This document shows positions 26,354 through 34,312 of a stretch of DNA of 64,000 nt, one piece after another. The notes under the pieces are model-generated. The model ran no database searches. It saw nothing but the letters and a program-made list of their open reading frames with translations, and was not told the origin of the DNA. The translations under genes were made by a program, and so were the position numbers. Numbering within the stretch: the stretch's first letter is position 1; the number at the start of each line of letters is the position of its first letter. The DNA lies in contig OZ241901.1 in NCBI GenBank assembly GCA_965202895.1, forward strand, positions 2,418,001 to 2,482,000. The letters run 5' to 3'. Source of the stretch: JAJDXW01 sp965202895 (GTDB taxonomy: Bacteria; Pseudomonadota; Gammaproteobacteria; HK1).

Positions 26354-28264
26354 CTAATCGGTCGCTTCGGCCCGGCGGCCGAGCGCGGCGAGCGCCGTAT
26401 CCCGGACGTGGGTCGATCGCAGGCCGGCCGCCTCGTACTGGAGGTCCGGCTTGTCGTGGTCGAGGAACCGGTCGGGAAGCACCATGGGACGGACCTTGAG
26501 CCCGCGGTCCAGAATCCCGGCGGCGGCGAGGAAGTGCAGCACCTGTGCGCCGAACCCCCCGATCGCGCCCTCCTCGATGGTGATGAGCACTTCGTGCTCC
26601 TGGGCGAGCGCGCGCACCAGCGCCCCGTCGAGGGGCTTCGCGAACCTCGCGTCGGCCACCGTCGCGGAGATGCCGCGCACGGCGAGCTCCTCGGCCGCGG
26701 ACAGCGCCTCGTGCAGGCGGGCGCCGTAGGACAGGATGGCGGCCCTGGTCCCCTCGCGCAGGATGCGGCCCTTCCCGATCTCCAGGACCTCCCCGCGCTC
26801 CGGCAGGGCGGCCCCGAACCCCGCGCCCCGCGGGTAGCGGAACGCGCACGGCCGGTCGTCGATGGCGACCGCGGTCCGGACCATGTGGACCAGCTCGCCC
26901 TCGTCCGCCGCCGCCATCAGCACCATACCGGGCAGACAGCCGAGACAGGCGACGTCGTACGCCCCGGCATGGGTCTGCCCGTCCGCCCCCACCAGGCCCG
27001 CCCGGTCCATGGCGAAACGGACCGGCAGGCCCTGGATCGCCACGTCGTGGACGATCTGGTCATAGGCCCGCTGCAGGAACGTCGAGTAGATGGCGACGAA
27101 GGGCTTCATCCCGTCCGCGGCGAGACCGGCCGCGAAGGTCACCGCGTGCTGCTCCGCGAGCCCGACGTCGAAGGCCCGGTCGGGAAAGACCCGCTCGAAG
27201 AGGTCCACCCCGGTGCCAGACGGCATCGCGGCGGTGATCGCGCAGATGCGGTCGTCCAGGCGCGCCTCGGTCACCAGGCTTTCGGCGAACACCCTGGTAA
27301 AGGAGGGGGGGGCGTTGGAGGCGGACGCCTTCTGCGCGCCGGTGTCGACGTCGAAGCTGGACACCCCGTGGTACCGGTCCGCGGACTCCTCCGCCGGCGC
27401 GTAGCCCTTCCCCTTCCGGGTGCAGACGTGGACCAGGATCGGACCCGCGGCGGCATCGTCGCGCACGTTCCGGAGGATGGGCAGAAGATGGTCGAGGTCG
27501 TGGCCGTCGATCGGCCCCACGTAGTAGAAGCCCAGCTCCTCGAACAGGGTGCCGCCGGTCACCAGGCCGCGCGCATACTTCTCGGCCCGCTTGACCCCGT
27601 GCTCGACCACCCGCGGGAACCGCTCCGCCGCGTGCCTCGCGACGTCGCGGATCGAACGATAGCGCTTGGAGGAGATCAGCCGTGAGAGATAGCCGCTCAT
27701 CGCTCCGACGGGGGGGGCGATCGACATCTCGTTGTCGTTGAGCACGACGATGAGGCGCGTATCCATCGAGCCGGCGTTGTTCAGGCCCTCGTAGGCCATG
27801 CCGCCGGTGAGCGCGCCGTCGCCGATGACCGCGACGACCCGGTTCTTCCGTCCCTGGAGGTCGCGGGAAACGGCAAACCCGAGTGCGGCGGAGATCGAAG
27901 TCGACGCGTGGGCGGCGCCGAAGGGGTCGTACTCGCTCTCCGACCGCTTGGTGAATCCGGACAGCCCTCCCCCCTGGCGGAGGGTGCGGATCCGCGGGCG
28001 CCGGCCGGTCAGGATCTTGTGCGGATAGCACTGATGGCCAACGTCCCAGATCAGGATGTCTTCAGGGGTGTCGAACAGGTGGTGCAGGGCGACCGTGAGC
28101 TCGACGACCCCGATCCCGGCGCCGAGGTGCCCGCCGGTGTGGGAGACCGCGTCGATCGTCTCGGCGCGGAGCTCGTCGGCGAGCCGCTTGAGTTCCCGCA
28201 CGGACATTCCGCGAAGGTCGCGAGGCCATTCGACGAGATCGAGATGGGGGGTTTCGACGGGCAT
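26354..28264 (-). CDS. dxs: 1-deoxy-D-xylulose-5-phosphate synthase
   Basis: A 636-residue ThDP enzyme that condenses pyruvate and glyceraldehyde-3-phosphate, the first step of the MEP isoprenoid pathway. Marks are SHTGGHLGAGIGVVELTVAL, DVGHQCYPHKILTGR, the ThDP motif GDGALTGGMAYEGLNNAG, then YVGPIDGHD and the transketolase half with FDVGLAEQHAVTFAAGLA and DRAGLVGADGQTHAG. I start it at ATG 28264; the frame is open upstream through ispA sequence. It lies 13 bases after ispA, a common bacterial pairing. Confidence 0.97.
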   Translation of the reverse strand: MPVETPHLDLVEWPRDLRGMSVRELKRLADELRAETIDAVSHTGGHLGAGIGVVELTVALHHLFDTPEDILIWDVGHQCYPHKILTGRRPRIRTLRQGGGLSGFTKRSESEYDPFGAAHASTSISAALGFAVSRDLQGRKNRVVAVIGDGALTGGMAYEGLNNAGSMDTRLIVVLNDNEMSIAPPVGAMSGYLSRLISSKRYRSIRDVARHAAERFPRVVEHGVKRAEKYARGLVTGGTLFEELGFYYVGPIDGHDLDHLLPILRNVRDDAAAGPILVHVCTRKGKGYAPAEESADRYHGVSSFDVDTGAQKASASNAPPSFTRVFAESLVTEARLDDRICAITAAMPSGTGVDLFERVFPDRAFDVGLAEQHAVTFAAGLAADGMKPFVAIYSTFLQRAYDQIVHDVAIQGLPVRFAMDRAGLVGADGQTHAGAYDVACLGCLPGMVLMAAADEGELVHMVRTAVAIDDRPCAFRYPRGAGFGAALPERGEVLEIGKGRILREGTRAAILSYGARLHEALSAAEELAVRGISATVADARFAKPLDGALVRALAQEHEVLITIEEGAIGGFGAQVLHFLAAAGILDRGLKVRPMVLPDRFLDHDKPDLQYEAAGLRSTHVRDTALAALGRRAEATD

Positions 28265-28277
28265 TCCTGGGGTCTCG

Positions 28278-29195
28278 TCAGCTCCGGCGCGCCAGAACGT
28301 ACCGGCCGAAGGCCCGCAACGGCCCGGCCCCGTCGCCGAGTCCGTCGAGCCGGGCGACGGCCCGCGCGACGAGGGCGGCCGCCTCTCGCCGCGCGCCCTC
28401 CACCCCCAGGGCGGCGGTGAAGGTCGCCTTTCCGGCGGCCGCATCCTTCCCGACCGTCTTCCCGAGGGCAGCCTCGTCGCCCACCACGTCGAGCACGTCG
28501 TCGATGATCTGGAACGCGAGCCCGACGTCCTGGCCGAACCCTCGCAGCGCCCGGCGAAGCTCGCCGTCGCGGCGCGCGAGGATGGCGCCCGCCTCGCAGC
28601 TGAACGCGATCAGGGCGCCGGTCTTCATGCGCTCGAGGGTGACGGTCAGCTCGTAGTCGGCCCCGCCGTGCTCCGCGGCCAAATCGATCATCTGGCCGCC
28701 GACCATGCCCCCGCCCCCGGCGGCCTTCGCCATCGCCCGGACGAGACCGCAACGAACCGAGGGGTCCGGATCGACCCTGGAATCGGCCAGCAGCTCGAAG
28801 GCCAGGGTCAGGAGCGCATCGCCGGCGAGGACGGCGCTGGCCTCGTCGAAGGCCACGTGGCAGGAGGGTCTTCCCCGACGCAGGTCGTCGTCGTCCATCG
28901 CCGGCAGATCGTCGTGGATGAGGGAATAGCCGTGGACCATCTCCACCGCCGCGGCCACCAGCAGCGCCGCACCGTCGTCCGCGCCGGCCAGCCGCGCCCC
29001 CGAGCGGACCAGGAACGCCCGCAGCCGCTTCCCGCCGCCGAGAATCCCGTAGCGCATCGCTTCGAACAGCCTCGCCTGCGCTCCGGCCGGCCGGGGCAGC
29101 TCGGCGTCCAGGATCGCTTCGACCGCCGCCGCCGTCTCGGCGAGCGACCCGGCGGTTCCGGCGTCGATGGGAGGCTCACCCACGTACGAAGCCAT
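28278..29195 (-). CDS. ispA: polyprenyl (farnesyl/geranyl) diphosphate synthase
   Basis: A 305-residue short-chain prenyltransferase that extends DMAPP with IPP to geranyl/farnesyl diphosphate. The first Asp-rich motif is SLIHDDLPAMDDDDLRRG (D95 onward) and the second is QIIDDVLDVVGD (about 230-240). GGGKRLRAFLV and the KTGALI segment are typical of IspA. It is upstream of dxs in one transcript. Its start overlaps a short upstream frame (29176-29274) that has a better ribosome site. Confidence 0.95.
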   Translation of the reverse strand: MASYVGEPPIDAGTAGSLAETAAAVEAILDAELPRPAGAQARLFEAMRYGILGGGKRLRAFLVRSGARLAGADDGAALLVAAAVEMVHGYSLIHDDLPAMDDDDLRRGRPSCHVAFDEASAVLAGDALLTLAFELLADSRVDPDPSVRCGLVRAMAKAAGGGGMVGGQMIDLAAEHGGADYELTVTLERMKTGALIAFSCEAGAILARRDGELRRALRGFGQDVGLAFQIIDDVLDVVGDEAALGKTVGKDAAAGKATFTAALGVEGARREAAALVARAVARLDGLGDGAGPLRAFGRYVLARRS

Positions 29196-29274
29196 CCGTT
29201 CCGGCGGGTTCCGCCGCGACCGCCGGCCACTTGGCGGGATCGTCCGCCGCGCCGGCCTGGAGCCCCCTGCTCAT
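29176..29274 (-). CDS. short leader frame overlapping the ispA start
   Basis: ATG 29274 follows a strong GGAGGAG site at ideal spacing and reads 32 codons (MSRGLQAGAADDPAKWPAVA...) to a TGA 20 bases inside ispA, in another frame. ispA itself has a weak ribosome site, so translation could be coupled. The gene normally found here (xseB) is absent, and this frame does not resemble it. It may be a real leader or chance. Confidence 0.3.
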   Translation of the reverse strand: MSRGLQAGAADDPAKWPAVAAEPAGTDGFVRG

Positions 29275-29675
29275 GGTCGGCTCCTCCTCGTGTCGTCGAG
29301 CCTGCACGGGGGAAGTATAGGCGGCGGGTGGCTGGGGCGAAAACCCGAATTTGGGGGATGAACGCCGCGGTCCCGGAGAGAGGATCGGATGGTGTAGTAG
29401 CTGTAATCCATTGTTTCATGCGCCCGAAACATCGAAGGGCGCGGCCTTCGACCCGAGATGTCTCCGACCTGCCGCCCCTCGCCACGAGGGCGCGCCGGGC
29501 CAGCCTCCGCACCGCCCGACCCGCCTTTCCCGTATGGGAGCAGGCGGGCTTCCGGCCAGAGGGCCGCCGCGGAGATTCGGGTGTCCGGGCCCGGCCCGGG
29601 CGCGGCGGATACAACCCGGCTCGTCTCCATCGGCCGCCGGCGCCGATCCGCCGGGCGGGGGCTTCGCCGGCGCGG
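29275..29675. other. intergenic region between ispA leader and aldehyde dehydrogenase
   Basis: About 400 bases with no supported gene. 29330-29440 is less GC-rich and probably holds the ispA promoter; I could not settle on a clear -10/-35 pair. Confidence 0.3.
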
Positions 29676-31154
29676 CTACGGGGCCGCGAGGCCCAGGTTG
29701 ACGGTCACGCTCTTCTTCTGGGTGAAGCTGTCGAGCATGCCTTCCAGGGAGAACTCGCGCCCGATCCCGCTCTGCTTGACCCCGCCGTAGGACTGGCCGG
29801 GTACCTGGCCCATCCCCTGGTTGACCTGCACCCAGCCGGCCTCGACCCGGTGGGCGGTTCGGAGCGCCTGCCCGACGTCGCGCGACCAGACGAAGGCGGC
29901 GAGCCCGTAGTGGCTGTCGTTCGCCATTCGAACCGCGTCGTCGACGTCGTCCCAGCGGATCGTGACGAGCACCGGGCCGAAGATCTCCTCACGGGCGAGG
30001 CGCCAGTCGTTCGAGGCGTCGGCGAAGATCGTCGGGCGGGCGAAGAACCCTTCGCTCAAGGGGCCGGATTCGGGCGGCCGCCCGCCCATCACGAGTCTCG
30101 CGTCCGAGCGTCCGAGGCCCTCCTCGACGTAGCCGCAGACCTTGCGGAACTGCTTCTCGTTGATGATGGCGCCCATGTCGGTGGACTCGTCGAGCGGGTC
30201 GCCGAGCACGAGGTCCGAGGTGCGGGCGACGAGCCTCTCGAGGAAGTCGTCGAATATGCTCGAGTGCAGGAAGAGCCGGGAACCCGCGGTGCAGGACTGG
30301 CTCTGCCGGGTGAAGCGCATCGCGGCGACGATGCCGTCCACCGCCCAGTCCTCGTTCGCATCCGGGAACACGATGGAGGGGCTCTTGCCGCCCAGCTCCA
30401 GGGACACGGGCACGATGCGCCGGCCAGCCTCCTCCATGATGAGCTTCCCCACCTCGGTGGAGCCCGTGAACGAGAGCTTGCGCACGCCGGGGTGGGCGCT
30501 GAGGGCGGCGCCGCAGTCCTCGCCGTATCCGGTGAGGACGTTGAGCACGGCGGGCGGCAGATGCTCCTCGCAGATCGCGGCGAGCATCAGCACCCCGAGG
30601 GGTGCGTCCTCGGCCGCCTTCAGCACGATCGTGTTGCCGGTGCACAGGGCGGGCGCGATCTTGAGCGCGGCGAGGAGCACCGGTGCGTTCCAGGGGATGA
30701 TCGCTCCCACCACCCCGATGGGTTCGCGGCGGGTGTAGCTCAGCACCTGCTCGCCGAGCGGCAGGGTCTCGCCCTTGATCTCGCTCGCGAGACCGCCGAA
30801 GTAGCGGAAGACGTCCGCGGTGAGCGCCGCCTCCGGGCGGGCCTGGGTGCGGAGCGCGTTGCCGGTCTCGGTGGCGATGGTGCGGGCGAGGGCTTCGGTC
30901 TTCGCCTCGACCGCATCCGCGATCCGAAGCAGCCTCCGGCCGCGCTCTCGCGGCGGCGCGTCGCGCCAAGCCGCGAACGCACCGGACGCGACCTTCACCG
31001 CCCGGTCCACGTCTTCCGCCCCGGCGCGCGGCACGTGGGCGAAGATGCCGCGGTTCGCGGGGTTCTGTACGGCGATCGTCTCGCCCGAGGCGCTGTCGAC
31101 GAAATCGCCGCCAAGCAGCATCCGGGCCGAGGGGGCGATGGCGGGGTCCTGCAT
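29676..31154 (-). CDS. NAD(P)-dependent aldehyde dehydrogenase
   Basis: A 492-residue aldehyde dehydrogenase, normal length. Key residues are Asn155 (IIPWNAPVL), the cofactor loop FTGSTEVGK (about 229-237), Glu253 (SLELGGKSPS) and the nucleophile Cys288 (RQSQSCTAGSR). The late motif EEIFGPVL and the C-terminal GGVKQSGIGREFS are typical of the betaine/phenylacetaldehyde-like branch. ATG 31154 (MQDPAIAPS) is chosen because homology-like sequence starts there. It is divergent from the glyoxalase gene with a repeat between. Substrate unknown. Confidence 0.95.
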   Translation of the reverse strand: MQDPAIAPSARMLLGGDFVDSASGETIAVQNPANRGIFAHVPRAGAEDVDRAVKVASGAFAAWRDAPPRERGRRLLRIADAVEAKTEALARTIATETGNALRTQARPEAALTADVFRYFGGLASEIKGETLPLGEQVLSYTRREPIGVVGAIIPWNAPVLLAALKIAPALCTGNTIVLKAAEDAPLGVLMLAAICEEHLPPAVLNVLTGYGEDCGAALSAHPGVRKLSFTGSTEVGKLIMEEAGRRIVPVSLELGGKSPSIVFPDANEDWAVDGIVAAMRFTRQSQSCTAGSRLFLHSSIFDDFLERLVARTSDLVLGDPLDESTDMGAIINEKQFRKVCGYVEEGLGRSDARLVMGGRPPESGPLSEGFFARPTIFADASNDWRLAREEIFGPVLVTIRWDDVDDAVRMANDSHYGLAAFVWSRDVGQALRTAHRVEAGWVQVNQGMGQVPGQSYGGVKQSGIGREFSLEGMLDSFTQKKSVTVNLGLAAP

Positions 31155-31244
31155 GGCCGGGGGTCCTGGTTCGTTCGGGGATGGCGGGAGCGTGCACGGC
31201 CCCGCGCCCCCGGTCAACCGGACGTCCCTCCGGAAGCAGGGCCT

Positions 31245-31336
31245 TTTCACGCCGCGGAATCGCGGCCGGACGTCGATGCCCATCGCCCTTGCCGAGAACG
31301 GACGTCCTGGGGACGGCGCGCCCTCCGGACGCGGGC
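31245..31336. repeat. palindromic intergenic repeat, truncated copy 3
   Basis: Starts TTTCACGCCG at 31246 and continues with the reverse of the right-hand module of copies 1 and 6 (GGCCGGACGTCGATGCCCAT, then CGCCCTTGCCGAGAACGG) before losing similarity after about 31336. It lies in the divergent aldehyde dehydrogenase/glyoxalase gap. Confidence 0.6.
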
Positions 31337-31443
31337 GCTGCCGCTGTACGCGGCCCGGAATCGTCGGGCGGCGTGGGGAGTGGCGGGCGGCTCGCCGATT
31401 GTTCTACCCTGCCGCCCCGACATCGAAGAGGGGGAGGACGACC

Positions 31444-31845
31444 ATGCAGCTTCTGCACACGATGCTCCGGGTGGGAGACCTGCAACGCTCCATCGACTTC
31501 TACACGAAGACGATCGGCATGGATCTGCTGCGGACGACCGAGCGCGCGGAGCAGGGGTATACCCTCGCCTTCGTGGCGTTCGGGGGCGGCAACCGGAACG
31601 GCGAGGCGGAGCTGGAGCTCACCTGGAACCACGGGGTGTCGGACTACGACCTCGGCACCGCCTACGGGCACATCGCCCTCGGGGTCGACGACGTCGCCGA
31701 GACGTGCGAGCGGATCCGGGCCGCGGGCGGCAACGTCACCCGCGAGCCGGGTCCGGTGAAGGGCGGGTCTACCGTGATCGCGTTCGTCGAGGACCCGGAC
31801 GGCTACAAGGTCGAGCTGATCGAGACCGGCTCGCGCGAGATCTAG
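31444..31845 (+). CDS. gloA: lactoylglutathione lyase (glyoxalase I)
   Basis: A 133-residue metalloenzyme that isomerises the methylglyoxal-glutathione hemithioacetal. Metal ligands are visible at the expected places: His in LLHTMLRVGDL, Glu in ELELTWNHG, His in AYGHIALGVDD and Glu in YKVELIE. SIDFYTKTIGMDLLR is the family N-terminus. ATG 31444 has gggggagg just upstream. No glutathione genes are in the window. Confidence 0.95.
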   Translation: MQLLHTMLRVGDLQRSIDFYTKTIGMDLLRTTERAEQGYTLAFVAFGGGNRNGEAELELTWNHGVSDYDLGTAYGHIALGVDDVAETCERIRAAGGNVTREPGPVKGGSTVIAFVEDPDGYKVELIETGSREI

Positions 31846-31933
31846 CGAGGCCCCGCCTCCGGACCGTGGACGGGACCACGGGCCGGGTCCCCCGGGAGCA
31901 CCGGCGGGCGCCGCCTCGCGCAGAGCTTGCGAG

Positions 31934-32070
31934 CCCCGGGCGCTGTTCGTAATTTATTGATATAGAAGATGTAGAGAGGGGGTCGAGATATTTCTTACCC
32001 CCACGGAGACGGCGTTGTTCCACGGTTTGGGGTCGGTTCGAGGGGCATTTCGGCGGATTTCACCCCACGG
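31934..32070. repeat. dispersed 137-base repeat, copy D1
   Basis: Starts CCCCGGGCGCTGTTCGTAA and includes GAGATATTTCTTACCCCCAC, GGAGACGGCGTT, GGTTTGGGGTCGGTTCGAG and TTTCACCCCACGG. The same order appears in the same orientation at 55913-56063 with small indels. It is less GC-rich than its surroundings and lies just upstream of a broken transposase gene. Confidence 0.8.
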
Positions 32071-32200
32071 GCCGGGCTTTCGCTCGGGAGGCAACGCAAG
32101 GTGTTGTAAATCAATCGGATAAGGTGGAGGTAAGTGTCGCCACAGGGTACGATGGGTTCATCAACCAAACCCGTACCGGCTCTCGGTCAGGAGGCACACC

Positions 32201-32839
32201 ATGGCGACAGCGGACACGGTACTTTTTTCCCGGTCCGATGTCGAGCAGCTACCCGAGCTTCGTCGCTTGGAGCTGGTGACGGCCCTGGAACGGATCAACG
32301 CCCGTGTGGACCGCAGCTTCGAGTTCGAGCCGCACTTCCTGCGGGGCTTGTCCCGGATGCGCACGCGCGTGGGCTTGGCGCTCGCGGTGATGATGGCGCT
32401 TGCGTCGGGTCAGGTGCGCGCCGGGCGCCCCGAACGGATGCGTTCGTTGTACGGCCCGGTTCCCCCCGCTTTCGCGGGGGCAGGCTTTGGGCCGACACCG
32501 GCTGACCGGCTCGCTGCGCTCCCATCTGTCCCGGTCCGGTCCCGCGGGCCAAGCCCCGGCTCGTGCGTGTCGGCACATTTTGCCCTTGCACGAAGGCCCG
32601 ATGCGGGGTTTTCGGCTCCTCTTCGGGCTCGATTGCGCCCCGTCGCACCCCCTCGCGCGCCCGGAACGACCGTCCGGCCTCCACCGGACAGCCCCGAAAA
32701 CCCCACCGCGCACATGCCTCATGTTGTAAATGGCTATGGTTATGGGGCTGGGGATGGCATACACTCCGTATCTCGACGCGCCGCACGACGAGTGCATGGC
32801 TTCCGCCCGGGCGTCGGATCGGGAGTTTGCCCAGCCTGA
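32201..32839 (+). pseudogene. transposase gene with large internal deletion
   Basis: ATG 32201 follows an AGGAGG-like site. Residues 8-26 (LFSRSDVEQLPELRRLELV) look like the N-terminus of a DDE transposase group I know from memory. From about residue 27 the sequence jumps to what looks like the C-terminus (ALERINARVDRSFEFEPHF, MRTRVGLALAVMMALASGQV, RAGRPERMRSL to about 84, i.e. 32452). The catalytic middle is missing. The frame runs on to 32839 but that part is GC-driven noise containing hairpins (for example 32463-32480). Exact IS family uncertain; element ends not found. Confidence 0.5.
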
Positions 32840-32946
32840 GAGCGGCAGGCTTCCGCGATGGGGTCGCCCGGGCGGATGCGAACGTACGCGCCGGAACGCG
32901 TGGTTGAATGACTTGCAACCTGGTTTTTCGTGAAAGGAGAAGCCCT

Positions 32947-33225
32947 GTGGACAGGATGGAGACTTTCGGCGAGATGCGCAGTCGCCTGATCGAAAAGGCG
33001 GCCGTGGACGACGCGTTCCGCTCCCGGCTGATGGCCGACCCCAAGGCTGCGGTCGAGGCGGAAACCGGCATGACCGTGCCCCCCGGGTTCAACCTGAAGG
33101 TGCACGAGGACACTGCGGACACCAGCCACCTGGTCCTGCCGCCCGCAACGGAACTCAATGAGGCCGATATGGAGCAGATCTCCGGCGGCGTCAGTTGGCT
33201 GGACCCCAACGTTCGGTTCAAATAG
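32947..33225 (+). CDS. NHLP-type RiPP precursor peptide (nitrile-hydratase-like leader, short core)
   Basis: A 92-residue protein starting at GTG 32947, with AAAGGAGA upstream. Residues 9-76 match the nitrile hydratase alpha-like leader: MRSRLIEKAAVDDAFRSRLM, DPKAAVEAETGMTVPPG, KVHEDT and HLVLPPATELNEADME. It ends in ISGG (78-81), the double-glycine processing site of NHLP precursors, followed by an 11-residue core VSWLDPNVRFK. No modifying enzyme (radical SAM, YcaO, lanthionine synthetase) or C39-peptidase exporter is in the window, so the maturation genes must be elsewhere or lost. Leader identity is confident; nature of the product unknown. Confidence 0.8.
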   Translation: MDRMETFGEMRSRLIEKAAVDDAFRSRLMADPKAAVEAETGMTVPPGFNLKVHEDTADTSHLVLPPATELNEADMEQISGGVSWLDPNVRFK

Positions 33226-33274
33226 CGCGCGAAGACCGTTCCGCGGACGTACGCGCCGCCTGAAGCGGGTTTCT

Positions 33275-33345
33275 CGCCCGGCGGGCCCGCGGATGCGGTC
33301 TCCCGCCGGGCGGTTCGGTGGTCGGGCCGAAGCGTCGCCCGACCA
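33275..33345 (+). terminator. tandem hairpins after the NHLP gene
   Basis: Two perfect inverted repeats follow the precursor gene: CGCCCGGCGGG/CCCGCCGGGCG (33275-33312, 11-base stem) and TGGTCGGGC/GCCCGACCA (33319-33345, 9-base stem). No T-run; a factor-dependent end or message-stabilising structure is plausible. Confidence 0.4.
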
Positions 33346-33467
33346 TCGCCGTGCGAAGATGCCCGGAGGCCGGAATCTCTCTCGGGCGGCCTCCGGGGCG
33401 GGGGCAACGCAACCGCGCCCTCGATGGGGTTCGCACCCGCGAGCGGGGGGGCGGGGGCCGCCGTCCG

Positions 33468-33899
33468 TTACGCCATGCGGCGGCGTGACAGATCCAGCGG
33501 CGCCCGATCCCGCGCTGGCGCGAACTCGTGGCCTGGGTGGGACGGCTCGCGGAAGGTGATCGCCTCATAGTGGTCGTCCAAGGCCACGAACACGCCCTTC
33601 GTCTCCGCCCATCGGCGCATGCCCTGGTTGCACGAACGTGCCCAGGAGAGCACCTCCACCCGCCATCCGCGCTTGTGCATCCGTTCCAAGGTGCGGTGGA
33701 GCCCCGCCCCTCGGCGTAGCCCGCGCCGTCGCCGGTGAGCAGGGCGACGATGCCCAGGTCGCTGTTGTCGTCCCGGCCATCCTCCAGCATGCATCGCTGC
33801 AACCAGCGGTCAGGTACTTCCTGTTCGCCCCGATCCTTCTCGCCACGGTCGAACAGCGTCACCTGCACCTTGCGGAGGAGGGTTGCTTCGAGCTTCAAG
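33468..33899 (-). pseudogene. frameshifted NYN (PIN-like) domain gene
   Basis: The frame from about 33899 reads VQVTLFDRGEKDRGEQEVPD and DNSDLGIVALLTGDGAGYAEG. A neighbouring frame then continues GLHRTLERMHKRGWRVEVLS, CNQGMRRWAETKGVFVALDD and YEAITF to a stop at 33468. Together they form one NYN/LabA-like ribonuclease fold. The switch lies in a G-rich run near 33692-33702 and equals one missing base. The N-terminus (first acidic residue) is not found. Decay is likely, though a sequencing error in the G run could explain the shift. Confidence 0.6.
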
Positions 33900-34281
33900 G
33901 AGCCAGGAAGCCCGCGCCGCAAGAGAATTCCCGACCGCACACGAGGCCCGGCCCTGCCGCGGACACGATGGGCGGCCGGTTTCGGAAGCTCGCCGGAGGC
34001 CGCAGGACGTCGGCCACACCGGCCCGAATGGTCGTGGTTCGGCCGCCTGAACCCCGGCTTCCACCGGCCGTGGCCCGCCGCGCGGGCCCTGTGTGAATCA
34101 GGGAGAATCCTGCTGGAAGAGATTCCCGCTTCAGAGGCGGGAACCGGGTAGACGTCGAGAACGCACTCGATATGGCCGAGCACTTCACGCATCCTTTCGA
34201 CGATACACCAGGGATCGGCTCCTGCCGGCGCCTTCCCGAGAGGTGATGCGGCGCAGGCTCCCGGCTCGCCGGCCGAGGTTG

Positions 34282-34302
34282 CCGGCCCCGGGAAGGGGCC
34301 GG
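34282..34302 (-). terminator. hairpin downstream of korB
   Basis: CCGGCCCC-gggaa-GGGGCCGG gives an 8-base stem 11 bases after the korB stop on the minus strand. No T-run. Confidence 0.35.
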
Positions 34303-34312
34303 GTCCGCCCCG

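Noticed and set aside
28265..28444. Upstream extension of dxs
   Set aside because: It lies inside ispA in another frame; the Dxs family start fits ATG 28264.
29176..29274. xseB (exonuclease VII small subunit), expected upstream of ispA-dxs
   Set aside because: The 32-residue frame there has no similarity to XseB and is too short.
32453..32839. C-terminal half of the transposase-like frame as coding
   Set aside because: Pro/Arg-rich with hairpins and reverse similarity to the GGGGTTTTCGCC repeat module near 32700, so it is non-coding.
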